Positions 15,482 through 22,949 of a DNA stretch of 22,997 nt are shown one piece after another (within the stretch, counting starts at the first letter, position 1; every line of letters starts with the position of its first letter). A model generated the notes under the pieces. That model saw only the letters and a program-made list of their open reading frames with translations. It searched no databases and had not been told where the DNA came from. Position numbers and translations under genes: made by a program. The stretch lies in assembly GCF_945952095.1 (NCBI RefSeq), contig NZ_CAMFHL010000098.1, positions 1-22,997 of the forward strand, given 5' to 3'. Source of the stretch: an uncultured Arsenicibacter sp. (GTDB lineage Bacteria; Bacteroidota; Bacteroidia; Cytophagales; Spirosomataceae).

Positions 15482-15523
15482 CAGGGGCGGTACAGGAGAC
15501 ATTATGTTCCTGTATCGCCCCTG
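15482..15523 (+). terminator. Hairpin terminator after the PfkB kinase gene
   Basis: A 16-bp stem (15482-15497 with 15508-15523, one G-U pair) with a 10-base loop follows 20 bases after the kinase stop. The stem contains GGGGCG/CGCCCC. The downstream run is only ATTTGTT, so the T-tract is weak, but stem strength and position support transcript end or 3' protection. Confidence 0.7.
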
Positions 15524-15665
15524 ATTTGTTAGAGACCGGCGAAAACTTCAGGTGGTGAAAACATCTGTCATGTGGCCGGATGACGGTGGTCATCCCCTGA
15601 TAATCTGGTAGCTGTACCTTTACAACAGATTAACCAGCACAGCAGAGAGGGTGCTTTACATCATC

Positions 15666-16493
15666 ATGAAAACAATTCTGGTTCCGGTCGATTTTTCGGA
15701 AAATGCCGCTAACGCCCTGCATTTTGCCATTCGCCTGTCGCAAAAACTTCAGGCGAACCTTGTTCTCTTTCACTCATTTCATACGTTTCATGTCAATCCC
15801 TACGGGTCTGCCAGGGCACTGGATGACGAGATGCGCGGCGGAAAGCAGTATGCCGATGAGCAGCTACGGCAATTCTACCTGAAGGCAGGCGGCGATCCCC
15901 TCCATACGCCTGCGTTAATCAGCAGTTCCAACGAGCTGCGCGACGAAATCATGCAGCTGGTTACGGATAAACACATCGACCTGATCGTGATGGGGACGCA
16001 GGGGGCAGGCAGTAAGCTGGAAGGCATGCTGTTTGGCACCAACACCGCCTGGGTAATCGAAAAGGCGCCCTGTCCGGTCATTGCCATTCCGGAACGCCTG
16101 CATCTGGATACGCTGAGTGAGATTGTGTACGCCACTGACTACCTGCCGGGCGATGTCGTGAATCTGGGTTTGCTGGCTCCGGTCGCGGCCCTGTTCAACG
16201 CCCACATTACGGTCATTCACGTGGCGAAAGACGAGTCGTGGGCGGCTGTGCAGGCATTGGCGGCGTTTGAACAGCAGGTCATGGCCAACACGGATTTTAG
16301 GGATATCAGCTTCCGGTTATGGAAAGGCAACGGCGTGGAACGGAGCCTTGACCAGTACCTGGAAACCAACCATGTGGATTTACTGGTGATGACAGCCCAT
16401 CAGCGCACTGCGACGGAAAAACTGTTCGGCAAAAGCATGACCAAAGCCATGACGCTGCACGCCGCTACCCCGCTGATGGTGTTTCATCAGTGA
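15666..16493 (+). CDS. Tandem-domain universal stress protein
   Basis: This 275-residue cytoplasmic protein contains two UspA domains in tandem. Domain 1 (about 1-145) starts with 'MKTILVPVDFSENAANAL', the classic Usp opening, and has 'VMGTQGAGSKLEGMLFGTNT', close to the ATP-binding G-2x-G-9x-G-S/T motif but with one extra residue. Domain 2 (about 150-275) starts 'IVYATDYLPGDVVNLGLL' and ends 'LLVMTAHQRTATEKLFGKSM', where the glycine-rich ATP motif is lost. This paired arrangement, one binding-competent and one degenerate domain, is common in Bacteroidota. Usp proteins help cells in stress or growth arrest; partners are unknown. I prefer ATG 15666 over the GTG at 15651 because of the family N-terminus. 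The convergent acetyltransferase gene ends 5 bases away. Confidence 0.9.
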   Translation: MKTILVPVDFSENAANALHFAIRLSQKLQANLVLFHSFHTFHVNPYGSARALDDEMRGGKQYADEQLRQFYLKAGGDPLHTPALISSSNELRDEIMQLVTDKHIDLIVMGTQGAGSKLEGMLFGTNTAWVIEKAPCPVIAIPERLHLDTLSEIVYATDYLPGDVVNLGLLAPVAALFNAHITVIHVAKDESWAAVQALAAFEQQVMANTDFRDISFRLWKGNGVERSLDQYLETNHVDLLVMTAHQRTATEKLFGKSMTKAMTLHAATPLMVFHQ

Positions 16494-16498
16494 AACCA

Positions 16499-17068
16499 TC
16501 ATGCTTCCGGTATTAATACCTTAATCACCTTTGCCGGAATGCCGGCCACGACAGTATTGTCGGGTACGTCCTGCGTCACAACGGCACCCGCCGCCACAAC
16601 GGCGTTTTCACCCACCGTTACGCCGGGCAGTATGGTTGCTGCGGCACCGATCCAGGCATTCTGCTTTATCCGTATCGGTTTCAGGATAAGCGCTTTTCGT
16701 TGGGCTGGTTCAACGGGATGGGTTTCGGTAATCAGGCTGGCTTTGGGCGCAATCATAACCCCGTCGTCGATGGTGATACCGCCCAGATCCAGAAATGTGC
16801 AGTCGTGATTGACAAACACGTTTTTCCCGAACCGGATAAACCGCCCCAGATTGGTATGAAAGGGCGTAAAAACAGTGGTGGTCTCGTCGATGCGGCTGCC
16901 GGTAATCTCGCCCAGCAGGCGCCGGGCTTCGTGGCTATCGGTAGCGTTGTTCAACGCTACCGATAGTTTCATTGTCTGAGAAACGGCCTCCATCAGCGCC
17001 GGATACTCCGGATCGTCAAACGAAATGGTTTCTCCGGCCTGCATTCTGTCAAAAATGCTTGTACTCAT
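16499..17068 (-). CDS. Maltose/galactoside O-acetyltransferase-like protein
   Basis: This 189-residue enzyme is a left-handed beta-helix acetyltransferase. The N-terminal helical Maa/LacA cap (about 5-55) is followed by hexapeptide repeats from about residue 78 to 185, for example 'ITIDDGVMIAPKASL' and 'VTVGENAVVAAGAVV'. H117 in 'TETHPVEP' corresponds to the catalytic histidine of LacA-type enzymes, which move acetyl groups from acetyl-CoA to sugar hydroxyls. The ATG at 17068 is preferred; an in-frame TTG at 17092 would reach within 7 bases of the iorB-like stop. It lies 30 bases after the iorB-like gene and is probably its operon partner, though a functional link is unclear. A perfect inverted repeat occupies codons 35-45. 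Confidence 0.87.
   Translation of the reverse strand: MSTSIFDRMQAGETISFDDPEYPALMEAVSQTMKLSVALNNATDSHEARRLLGEITGSRIDETTTVFTPFHTNLGRFIRFGKNVFVNHDCTFLDLGGITIDDGVMIAPKASLITETHPVEPAQRKALILKPIRIKQNAWIGAAATILPGVTVGENAVVAAGAVVTQDVPDNTVVAGIPAKVIKVLIPEA
16935..16966. repeat. Perfect 15-bp inverted repeat inside the acetyltransferase gene
   Basis: CTATCGGTAGCGTTG at 16935-16949 is followed by TT and then its exact reverse complement at 16952-16966. The element is read through in frame as residues 35-45 (LSVALNNATDS) and does not seem to add residues to the family fold. It would form a very stable hairpin about 100 bases into the message. Its origin or role is not known. Confidence 0.85.
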
Positions 17069-17098
17069 CAGGAATCGTTTGTGCGTCAGCAAACAGGC

Positions 17099-19288
17099 CT
17101 ACGCGTTCAGGTTGTCAATATCAAACGGCATCTTCCGCACACGGATACCGGTAGCAGCGAAAATGGCGTTGGCCAGGGCAGGGGCTACCGGTGGTAAGCC
17201 GGGTTCACCAACCCCTTTGATGTTTTTGCCGCCTTCGGCCAGAATATGTACCTCGATGGCCGGCATCTCGTTGATGCGCAGCACCGGATTGTCGTGGAAA
17301 TTGCTTTGCTCGGTCTTGCCGCCGGCAAACGTGATGCCGTTCTTGATGGCCGCTGTAATGCCCATCACAACCGCCCCTTCAACCTGTGCCTTTACGTTGT
17401 CCGGATTAACGACGGTACCCAGATCAATAACGGCATAGACCTTGTCGATTTTAACCGAGTTATCCGACCGCCGCGATACCTCAATCACCTGACCACCTAA
17501 ACCGGCGAAGAAATCCCACTGCGCCACGCCGCGTCCTTTTCCTTTCGGCAGCGGGGTGTCCCAGTTTGATACTTCTTTCAGTTTCTGCAACACCCGTTTG
17601 GTATCCGAATCTTTGGTAAGCATACCGAGCCGGAACGCCATCGGATCTTTACCGGCGGCATGAGCCAGTTCATCCAGAAAACATTCGTGCGAAAAGGCCA
17701 GGGTTGAGCTGGTTACCGAGCGCCACCAGAACATCGGTACGTGAATGTCGGCATAGACAAACAGGTTCTTCGTGTTCGGTATTTCGTAGGCCTGATGGCT
17801 GATGCCCTCGGTCATGGTCTGATCCAGTTTGGTTTTATCGTTGGCAGGATTCAGAAACGACATGATGGTCGGCGAGATCACCTTGTGCTGGAACGCCACC
17901 AGCTTGCCATCGGCCGAGATACCACCTTTCATTGCCGAGAAGGTTTGCGGGCGGAACGGACCCAGTTGGGTATCGTCTTCGCGCGTCCAGATCAGTTTGA
18001 CCGGCTTTTTAATGGCTTTGGTCAGGTTAACGGCTTCGATGATGAAATCAATCGCCAGCCGGCGGCCGAACCCGCCCCCGCTGAAGGCGGTGTGCAGCGT
18101 AACATCACTGGCTTTCAGACCGAATAGAGGCGGCAGATCGCGCAGAATGTCAGATGGTACCTGCGTCGACGTCCAGATTTCCAGCGTATTATCCGCTTTC
18201 CAGTGGGCGGTACAGTTCATGGCCTCCATCGGTGAATGCGCCACAAACGGAGTTTCGTAGAATGCTTCGATCTTTTTGCCTGCCTCACCGAAAGCCTTGT
18301 CAAAGTCGCCGGCACCGGCATCCAGGACGCCTTCTTTTTTGGCCAGGTCACGCAGGCTTTGCGAATAACCGGCTGAGTTAAACGCCTCCTTGCCCTGATA
18401 GTCCCACGCGACGTTCAGCGCCTTACGGCCTTTGAGGGCAGCCCAGTAGTTTCTGGCAATTACCGCCACACCGGTGGATTTGTAGACGCCGAACACCCGC
18501 TCCACTTCCAGTACCTGTTCAACACCGGCGATCTTCATGGTGGCGGTTTTGTCGTAGGTTTTCAGGGTAGCACCGAAGACCGGACAGTGTTCCACCGAGG
18601 CATACACCATCCCCGGCACGTCGGCGTCGATACCAAACACGGCTTTGCCCGAAACTTTCAGCGGCACATCCTGACGCTTGACGGACTTGCCGATCAGTTT
18701 AAAATCTTTCGGGTCTTTCAGGACCGGGCTTTTCGGCACCTCAAGTCTGGAGGCGGCTTCGGCCAGTTCGCCGTAACCGATCCGTTTGCCGGATGGCTTG
18801 TGGACCACCGTTGCCTTTTCGGCATAACACTCTGATGCCGGAACGCCCCACTGCTTGCCGGCGGCCGTAATGAGCATTTCTTTAGCAGCAGCACCGGCCT
18901 TCCGCATGTCGTTGTAGCTCGACCGTACAGAAAAACTGCCTCCCGAAAACTGGGCGTCCCCGAACGTACTTTCGCCTCCGGTCTGTAACACGGTATACTG
19001 GTCAGGAGCAAGCTCAAGCTCCTCCGCAATCAGGACGGGAATGGACTGGAACGTGCCCTGGCCAATCTCCGGTTTTGAATTAAACAGGGTGATTTTACCC
19101 GACTTTTCGATGATGATGTAGGGCGTAAACGTATAGCCCGGGTTCGGTGCCGTTGACCGCAGCGTCTGGACGGTGGCCATATCCGTGGCAGTGGCCGACG
19201 AAATCCCGAGCACAAATGCGGTGCCCGACAGCCCTGCATACCGCAGGAAATCACGGCGGTTGACAGTAGTGTTTTTCTGAGCAGACAT
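17099..19288 (-). CDS. Molybdopterin-binding oxidoreductase large subunit (IorB-like)
   Basis: This 729-residue protein belongs to the xanthine-oxidase (molybdenum hydroxylase) family, closest to the isoquinoline 1-oxidoreductase beta subunit. The N-terminus has a twin-arginine signal, 'RRDFLRYAG' at 11-19, followed by a hydrophobic stretch, so the folded cofactor-loaded complex is probably exported to the periplasm by Tat. 'GGGFGRRL' (about residue 407) is the conserved molybdopterin-contact glycine loop, and E695 in 'GVGEPG' is the catalytic glutamate that activates the hydroxylating water. The family hydroxylates N-heterocycles or oxidises aldehydes; the substrate is unknown. The start lies 3 bases after the iron-sulfur subunit gene. 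No cytochrome c subunit or XdhC/MobA-type maturation gene is in the window. Confidence 0.9.
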   Translation of the reverse strand: MSAQKNTTVNRRDFLRYAGLSGTAFVLGISSATATDMATVQTLRSTAPNPGYTFTPYIIIEKSGKITLFNSKPEIGQGTFQSIPVLIAEELELAPDQYTVLQTGGESTFGDAQFSGGSFSVRSSYNDMRKAGAAAKEMLITAAGKQWGVPASECYAEKATVVHKPSGKRIGYGELAEAASRLEVPKSPVLKDPKDFKLIGKSVKRQDVPLKVSGKAVFGIDADVPGMVYASVEHCPVFGATLKTYDKTATMKIAGVEQVLEVERVFGVYKSTGVAVIARNYWAALKGRKALNVAWDYQGKEAFNSAGYSQSLRDLAKKEGVLDAGAGDFDKAFGEAGKKIEAFYETPFVAHSPMEAMNCTAHWKADNTLEIWTSTQVPSDILRDLPPLFGLKASDVTLHTAFSGGGFGRRLAIDFIIEAVNLTKAIKKPVKLIWTREDDTQLGPFRPQTFSAMKGGISADGKLVAFQHKVISPTIMSFLNPANDKTKLDQTMTEGISHQAYEIPNTKNLFVYADIHVPMFWWRSVTSSTLAFSHECFLDELAHAAGKDPMAFRLGMLTKDSDTKRVLQKLKEVSNWDTPLPKGKGRGVAQWDFFAGLGGQVIEVSRRSDNSVKIDKVYAVIDLGTVVNPDNVKAQVEGAVVMGITAAIKNGITFAGGKTEQSNFHDNPVLRINEMPAIEVHILAEGGKNIKGVGEPGLPPVAPALANAIFAATGIRVRKMPFDIDNLNA

Positions 19289-19291
19289 AGG

Positions 19292-19801
19292 TTAGCGGGA
19301 CGCTTGTTTAGGTGATTTTTTTACGGTACCGGCTTCGGTCTTCAGCGTGGCCGCTGCCGAGTGAATCGCTTTCCGGATGCGGTTGTAGGTACCGCAGCGG
19401 CAGATGTTGCCGGCCATGTACGTATCAATATCGTCGTCGGTCGGGTTAGGGTTGCTTTTCAGCAGCGCCACAGCACTCATAATCTGCCCCGACTGGCAGT
19501 AGCCGCACTGAGGCACCTGCTCTTCGATCCAGGCTTTCTGGACGACATGGTCAACGTTTGCCGAAATGCCTTCAATCGTGGTGATTTTGCTGGTCGCCTT
19601 CACGGCCGAAACCGGTGTCTGGCAGGAGCGGACGGGCTGCCCGTCGAGGTGAATGGTACAGGCCCCGCAAAGGCCCATGCCGCAGCCAAACTTAGTGCCT
19701 TTCAGGCCCGCATAGTCGCGGATGACCCACAGCATCGGCGTATCCGGTTCGGCTTCGATGGTTGTTCGTTTGCCGTTGATGGTAAGCGTGTATGTTTTCA
19801 C
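19292..19801 (-). CDS. [2Fe-2S] subunit of the molybdenum hydroxylase (IorA-like)
   Basis: This 169-residue protein is the small electron-transfer subunit of a xanthine-oxidase-type enzyme. It has the plant-ferredoxin cluster ligands C40, C45, C48 and C60 ('CGMGLCGAC...C') and the second, helical-domain cluster ligands C99, C102, C134 and C136 ('CGYC' and 'CRC'). Both clusters are complete. It hands electrons from the molybdopterin site of the partner subunit to an external acceptor. It lacks its own signal peptide, so it probably travels with the Tat-signal partner. It is the first gene of the iorA-iorB-acetyltransferase unit, and the leader contains a near-consensus -7 box (TACCTTAG on the minus strand, 19824-19831). 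A divergent AraC-type regulator lies 311 bases away. Confidence 0.93.
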   Translation of the reverse strand: MKTYTLTINGKRTTIEAEPDTPMLWVIRDYAGLKGTKFGCGMGLCGACTIHLDGQPVRSCQTPVSAVKATSKITTIEGISANVDHVVQKAWIEEQVPQCGYCQSGQIMSAVALLKSNPNPTDDDIDTYMAGNICRCGTYNRIRKAIHSAAATLKTEAGTVKKSPKQASR

Positions 19802-20112
19802 GGGAGTCGTGTTTATTATTTCTCTAAGGTAAGGCGTTTACGGAAATTATACGCCGGTATGGCATTCCATGTAAAGTTTTTGTTTTTCGGAATGTCAGAT
19901 GTAACTCTTTGGCTAGTAGTGGCTTGTTCTACAAGCTGAATGCTTTTTTTGCGTAATTACCGGATCATCGATAGCCGCTTATGGTAAAGAGCAGGCAAAA
20001 GTAAGCAGTAAGCCTTTGCGCGCCTGTATACATTTCACGGTTTTACTTACCACTTTTACCGGTCAGGGAGCAGCAGCGTGGTTTCGGTTGTAGTTTTGAT
20101 AAAAAGACGGCC
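19802..20112. other. Divergent intergenic region, iorA-like / araC-like
   Basis: These 311 bases hold no gene I can support. They contain a candidate -7 box for iorA at 19824-19831 (minus, 7 of 8 matches) and one for the regulator at 20091-20098 (plus). A small hairpin (GCTTGT/ACAAGC, 19922-19936) is followed seven bases later by seven T residues, terminator-like but without an upstream plus-strand gene. A 7-base unit AGTAAGC occurs twice in tandem near 20000-20015. No clear operator for the regulator is visible. Confidence 0.5.
20091..20098 (+). promoter_or_regulatory. -7 box before the AraC-family gene
   Basis: TAGTTTTG matches TAnnTTTG exactly. It lies 15 bases before the ATG at 20113, so the leader would be only about 8 bases. 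No -33 TTG is found at the usual distance. Either the message is nearly leaderless or the true promoter lies elsewhere. Confidence 0.35.
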
Positions 20113-21033
20113 ATGATTATTTACGATACCATCCGGAAATACAGCGAGGCGTTTAACAACAAAACGCTGCATCCGCTTATCAATCTGGTTGACCTGAGTA
20201 AATCAGCTCCACTGGAACGAACGCGCTTCCGGCTGGATTTCTATGCAGTGATTATCAAGGAAACCAACTGCGGTGATCTGCGGTATGGTAATCAGTACTA
20301 CGACTATGCGGAGGGGACGGTGGTCTTCATCGGTCCGGGACAGGTGATTGGCAGCGAACCGGAAGGCGAACTGCATCAGCCGTATGGCAAAGCGCTCGTA
20401 TTTCACCCCGATCTGATAAAAGGCACGACCCTTGGCAAGCAGATGCATGAATATTCCTTTTTCAGCTACCAGTCAAACGAGGCTTTGCACCTTTCGGACA
20501 GCGAGCGGAGTATTGTCGGGACCTGCTTCGGAAACATCGGGATGGAGATCGGGCAGAACATCGACCGGCACAGCAAAAAACTGATCGTGGCTAATCTGGA
20601 GTTGCTCCTGAAATACTGTACCCGTTTTTATGACCGGCAGTTTATCACACGCGAGCATATTAACCACGGTATTATCGGACAGTTCGACGAAAAACTAATG
20701 GCTTATCTGCTAAGCGATCAGCTCAGAACTCATGGTCTGCCGGGCGTGGCGTTCTTTGCCGCTGAATTACATCTGTCGCCGAACTACTTCGGGGATTTGA
20801 TTAAGAAAGAAACTGGTAAAACAGCCCTGGAATACATTCAGCTTCAGTTGCTGGATCTGGCAAAGGAGCGGATGTTTGACACAACAAAATCGGTCAGCGA
20901 AATTTCCTACGAGTTAGGCTTTAAATATCCGCAGCATTTTACGCGGTTTTTTAAGCAAAAAACCGGCCTTTCCCCGAACGAGTACCGGAGTAAGCGGGTA
21001 GCGATTGACCAGCTAGGCACAGAACAAGGCTAG
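20113..21033 (+). CDS. AraC-family transcriptional regulator
   Basis: This 306-residue protein is a cytoplasmic DNA-binding regulator. The C-terminal AraC/XylS domain has two helix-turn-helix units, at about 211-233 ('VAFFAAELHLSPNYFGDLIK') and 260-282 ('SVSEISYELGFKYPQHFTRF'), closing with the family signature 'KQKTGLSPNEYR' (281-292). The N-terminal part (about 20-110) has the cupin-like strand pattern that senses a ligand, including 'EGTVVFIGPGQVI'. The ligand is unknown. It is divergent from the iorA-like gene, and divergent AraC regulators often control the neighbouring operon, so control of the molybdenum hydroxylase is reasonable inference. The gene is complete and ends 6 bases from the convergent DUF1353 gene. 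Confidence 0.92.
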   Translation: MIIYDTIRKYSEAFNNKTLHPLINLVDLSKSAPLERTRFRLDFYAVIIKETNCGDLRYGNQYYDYAEGTVVFIGPGQVIGSEPEGELHQPYGKALVFHPDLIKGTTLGKQMHEYSFFSYQSNEALHLSDSERSIVGTCFGNIGMEIGQNIDRHSKKLIVANLELLLKYCTRFYDRQFITREHINHGIIGQFDEKLMAYLLSDQLRTHGLPGVAFFAAELHLSPNYFGDLIKKETGKTALEYIQLQLLDLAKERMFDTTKSVSEISYELGFKYPQHFTRFFKQKTGLSPNEYRSKRVAIDQLGTEQG

Positions 21034-21039
21034 TCAATG

Positions 21040-21660
21040 TCAGCGCGTCCCCGTCCTGATGGCGGCAAAGGTGAGCTTTTCTTTGATCCGTGCGTCAATG
21101 GCTGTCAGCGATGGGTTTGTGTCATTTATCCATTGCCGGTCGTCCGCAAAAGCTGCTTCGGGGTAAAGCGTTTCATAAGTAGTAACGATGCGTTTCCGTA
21201 CGCCTGCTTCATAGTCAATAACAAATTTTGTCTCCCAGCGCGGGCCATAGGCATACATGGCCGCATACATGGTTTTGGCCATGTGCTCATCTGCTCCGGT
21301 TGTTAAGCACGCTTCAAAAAACATGCGATGGACGGCCTGCCACGTTTCCTGTTTGTGATCACAATGGTATTTATGAACTACAAATGCGTTCCGGTAAGCA
21401 GCAGTATAAGGTGATCCGGCAATTTGCCGGACCTGCTGTGGCAATGATGTGCTGTCCACCAGAACATTTTGCGGAACAACCCATATTTTTCCGGCAGTAT
21501 CGATAAAGGCAAAGGGCGCCTTTACCCTCAGGACCCGTATTGAACCATTGTTGACCAGCGGTTCAATACGGATATCGCCGGAAAAATGGCGTTTCTGCCC
21601 GTGAAAAGCAGTTGCGCACAGTAAGACGACGAAGCAGAAAAAGAAGAGATTACGTGTCAT
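21040..21660 (-). CDS. Exported DUF1353-family protein
   Basis: This 206-residue protein begins with a short basic N-terminus and a hydrophobic core (residues 5-19, 'LFFFCFVVLLCATAF'), so it is probably exported. The middle part resembles DUF1353: 'VVPQNVLVDSTSLPQQVRQI', then 'YRNAFVVHKYHCD' (about 89-101) and 'VHRMFFEACLTTGADEHMAKTMYAAMYAYGPRW'-type helix region (about 110-140). The conserved His/Asp/Cys pattern recalls phage-related DUF1353 proteins, in which VHD-type motifs suggest a hydrolase, but no activity is established. The two cysteines at about 100 and 118 could pair in the periplasm. The stop is 6 bases from the end of the AraC-type gene. The double hairpin at 21690-21746 lies just upstream. 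Confidence 0.6.
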   Translation of the reverse strand: MTRNLFFFCFVVLLCATAFHGQKRHFSGDIRIEPLVNNGSIRVLRVKAPFAFIDTAGKIWVVPQNVLVDSTSLPQQVRQIAGSPYTAAYRNAFVVHKYHCDHKQETWQAVHRMFFEACLTTGADEHMAKTMYAAMYAYGPRWETKFVIDYEAGVRKRIVTTYETLYPEAAFADDRQWINDTNPSLTAIDARIKEKLTFAAIRTGTR

Positions 21661-21689
21661 GGATGGCTAAACAGATAAGATCAAAGAAT

Positions 21690-21746
21690 CCACCTGCAAT
21701 ATATGGCAGGTGGAGGTTCAGTAATCTGAACCTCAGCGTTTTTTTT
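21690..21746 (+). terminator. Double hairpin with a T-tract on the plus strand
   Basis: Hairpin A pairs CCACCTGC (21690-21697) with GCAGGTGG (21706-21713). Hairpin B pairs GAGGTTCAG (21713-21721) with CTGAACCTC (21726-21734) around a TAAT loop. Four bases later come eight T residues (21739-21746). This orientation would stop plus-strand transcription, yet both flanking genes are on the minus strand. The only plus gene upstream is the AraC-type gene, 656 bases away. Confidence 0.55.
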
Positions 21747-21763
21747 CAGCCTCTATGGCGCTG

Positions 21764-22327
21764 CTAAAAAAAAGCGCTTAGCCCGGCTTGTGGATAGCCC
21801 TGCCAGTTTCGCTGGACTAGCAGCGCGGGAGAGAAGCGGTCCGCCTGGTAGTTATACGCCAGCTCAAGCCGGAAGACCTGCGTCAGCCGGACGCCTAAAC
21901 CACCGGTAAACGACAGGGTGTTGGCCGAATGACGGATTCCGGCTTGCCCCATGTTGTAGGGCGACGAGATCATAAACTGGCCGAACTGGTAACTGGCCTC
22001 GGCAAAGGGGGTAACACGGGATGAGGTCAGGTAATAGCGGATAAACGGACCTGTAAGCCAGGAGCTGACATGGCCTTCCACCGTATTGCTCCAGTCAGTA
22101 GCATATCCTCCGTTCAGACCGAGCAGCAGCTTATTGGCGATAAAATAGCCGCCGTACGCGCTGAATCCCAGCTGATTGCCGATGATTGGGCTGGAGCCAT
22201 AGTTGGCGTAAATACCAACGGTACGGGTCTTTTTCTGCAGGGTTCGGGTGGCTGTTTTCAGATTAGTTGATTGAGCAATGGCCTGGCAGGAACAGATAAG
22301 GAACAGGAATAAGGTAGTGGTTTTCAT
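21764..22327 (-). CDS. Outer-membrane beta-barrel-like protein
   Basis: This 187-residue protein has a Sec signal peptide (residues 1-18, 'MKTTTLFLFLICSCQAIA', cleavage probably after A18). From residue 36 on it shows alternating amphipathic strands with aromatic ends ('VGIYANYGS', 'LGFSAYGGYFI', 'LLLGLNGGYATDW', 'GPFIRYYL', 'TPFAEASYQFGQF', 'VFRLELAYNYQADRF') and ends in 'SAFF', a terminal Phe typical of outer-membrane barrels recognised by BamA. About eight strands fit an OmpW/OmpX-size barrel. No specific role can be read. The gene stands alone and reads away from the DUF1353 gene's upstream region. A second envelope gene lies 175 bases upstream. Confidence 0.75.
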   Translation of the reverse strand: MKTTTLFLFLICSCQAIAQSTNLKTATRTLQKKTRTVGIYANYGSSPIIGNQLGFSAYGGYFIANKLLLGLNGGYATDWSNTVEGHVSSWLTGPFIRYYLTSSRVTPFAEASYQFGQFMISSPYNMGQAGIRHSANTLSFTGGLGVRLTQVFRLELAYNYQADRFSPALLVQRNWQGYPQAGLSAFF

Positions 22328-22502
22328 GCTGCTTTCGTTAATGGTGATATTTCGAAAACGTGAATGTCCCCGGATTCGTATACAGCAGATTAATTGTTTT
22401 TATGGATTGTTAATAGGAGATAACCGGCACTCAGCAAAGCACAAAAAAAGCGGCAGGTTCCTGTGAACGTGCCGCTTCGTATACTGTACAGATACCTGTT
22501 TG
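22328..22502. other. Intergenic region with terminator for the upstream gene
   Basis: This gap is the leader of the barrel gene and the tail of the envelope gene at 22503-22949. It holds the terminator described separately. A TATACAG/TTAATTG region near 22378-22395 is AT-rich, but I see no consensus -7 box. Confidence 0.5.
22443..22477 (-). terminator. Intrinsic terminator after the 22503-22949 gene
   Basis: On the minus strand the sequence forms AAGCGGCA / TGCCGCTT (22448-22455 with 22470-22477), then a mismatch and a 4-bp GTTC/GAAC extension closing a 4-base loop. The outer end is followed on the minus strand by a run of T residues (A residues at 22443-22449 on the plus strand). Position (26 bases after the stop codon) and orientation fit the small envelope-protein gene. 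Confidence 0.85.
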
Positions 22503-22949
22503 TTATTGCTTTTTCAGGAACTGGTAGGCAACGCCGAAATGAGCGTAAAAAACGCCGCTCTTGAAGTTAGCGCGTGCATAGGGCGACAGCTCAAACGCAA
22601 CCCGCAGGTTCGGGAGGCTGTGGATGGGCGCTACCCGGACACCGGCATGCAGTGAATAGCCTTCCAGAATGTCGGCATCGTTGAGCTGATTTAACGCATT
22701 GAACCGTACGCCAAGCCCCGTGTAGTAGTTCACAAACTCTTTCCGGCTGACGTTGACCATTGGGGCGACCGTGGTGCTGAGCGAGCCGAAGAGGGTGTTA
22801 AACTGCATCCGGCCATCGAGCCAAACCGCTTTGTTGGGGTTGGTGCTGACCGAAAACAGGGAACTGAACGGATAATAGGCCACCGAAGCCTGACTAAAAG
22901 CCGCGAACGATAGCAGCACGCCGGCCGCTGACAAGACAATACGTTTCAT
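22503..22949 (-). CDS. Small secreted envelope protein, possible beta-barrel
   Basis: This 148-residue protein has a Sec signal peptide (residues 1-19, 'MKRIVLSAAGVLLSFAAFS', cleavage after 'FSQA' likely). The mature part alternates short strands rich in aromatic and small residues ('FSSLFSVSTN', 'VWLDGRMQFN', 'SLSTTVAPMVNVS', 'YTGLGVRFNAL', 'YSLHAGVRVAP', 'LRVAFELSPYA', 'SGVFYAHFGVAYQF'). That pattern suggests a small outer-membrane or periplasmic beta structure. I do not recognise a family. Upstream, TTGACC near 22976-22981 on the minus strand and AT-rich sequence before the start could be a promoter, weakly supported. It has its own terminator and is 175 bases from the barrel gene. Confidence 0.65.
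   Translation of the reverse strand: MKRIVLSAAGVLLSFAAFSQASVAYYPFSSLFSVSTNPNKAVWLDGRMQFNTLFGSLSTTVAPMVNVSRKEFVNYYTGLGVRFNALNQLNDADILEGYSLHAGVRVAPIHSLPNLRVAFELSPYARANFKSGVFYAHFGVAYQFLKKQ

Noticed and set aside
19922..19950. A 6-bp hairpin followed by seven T residues as a terminator
   Set aside because: The stem is short, a seven-base gap separates it from the T-tract, and no plus-strand gene ends nearby.
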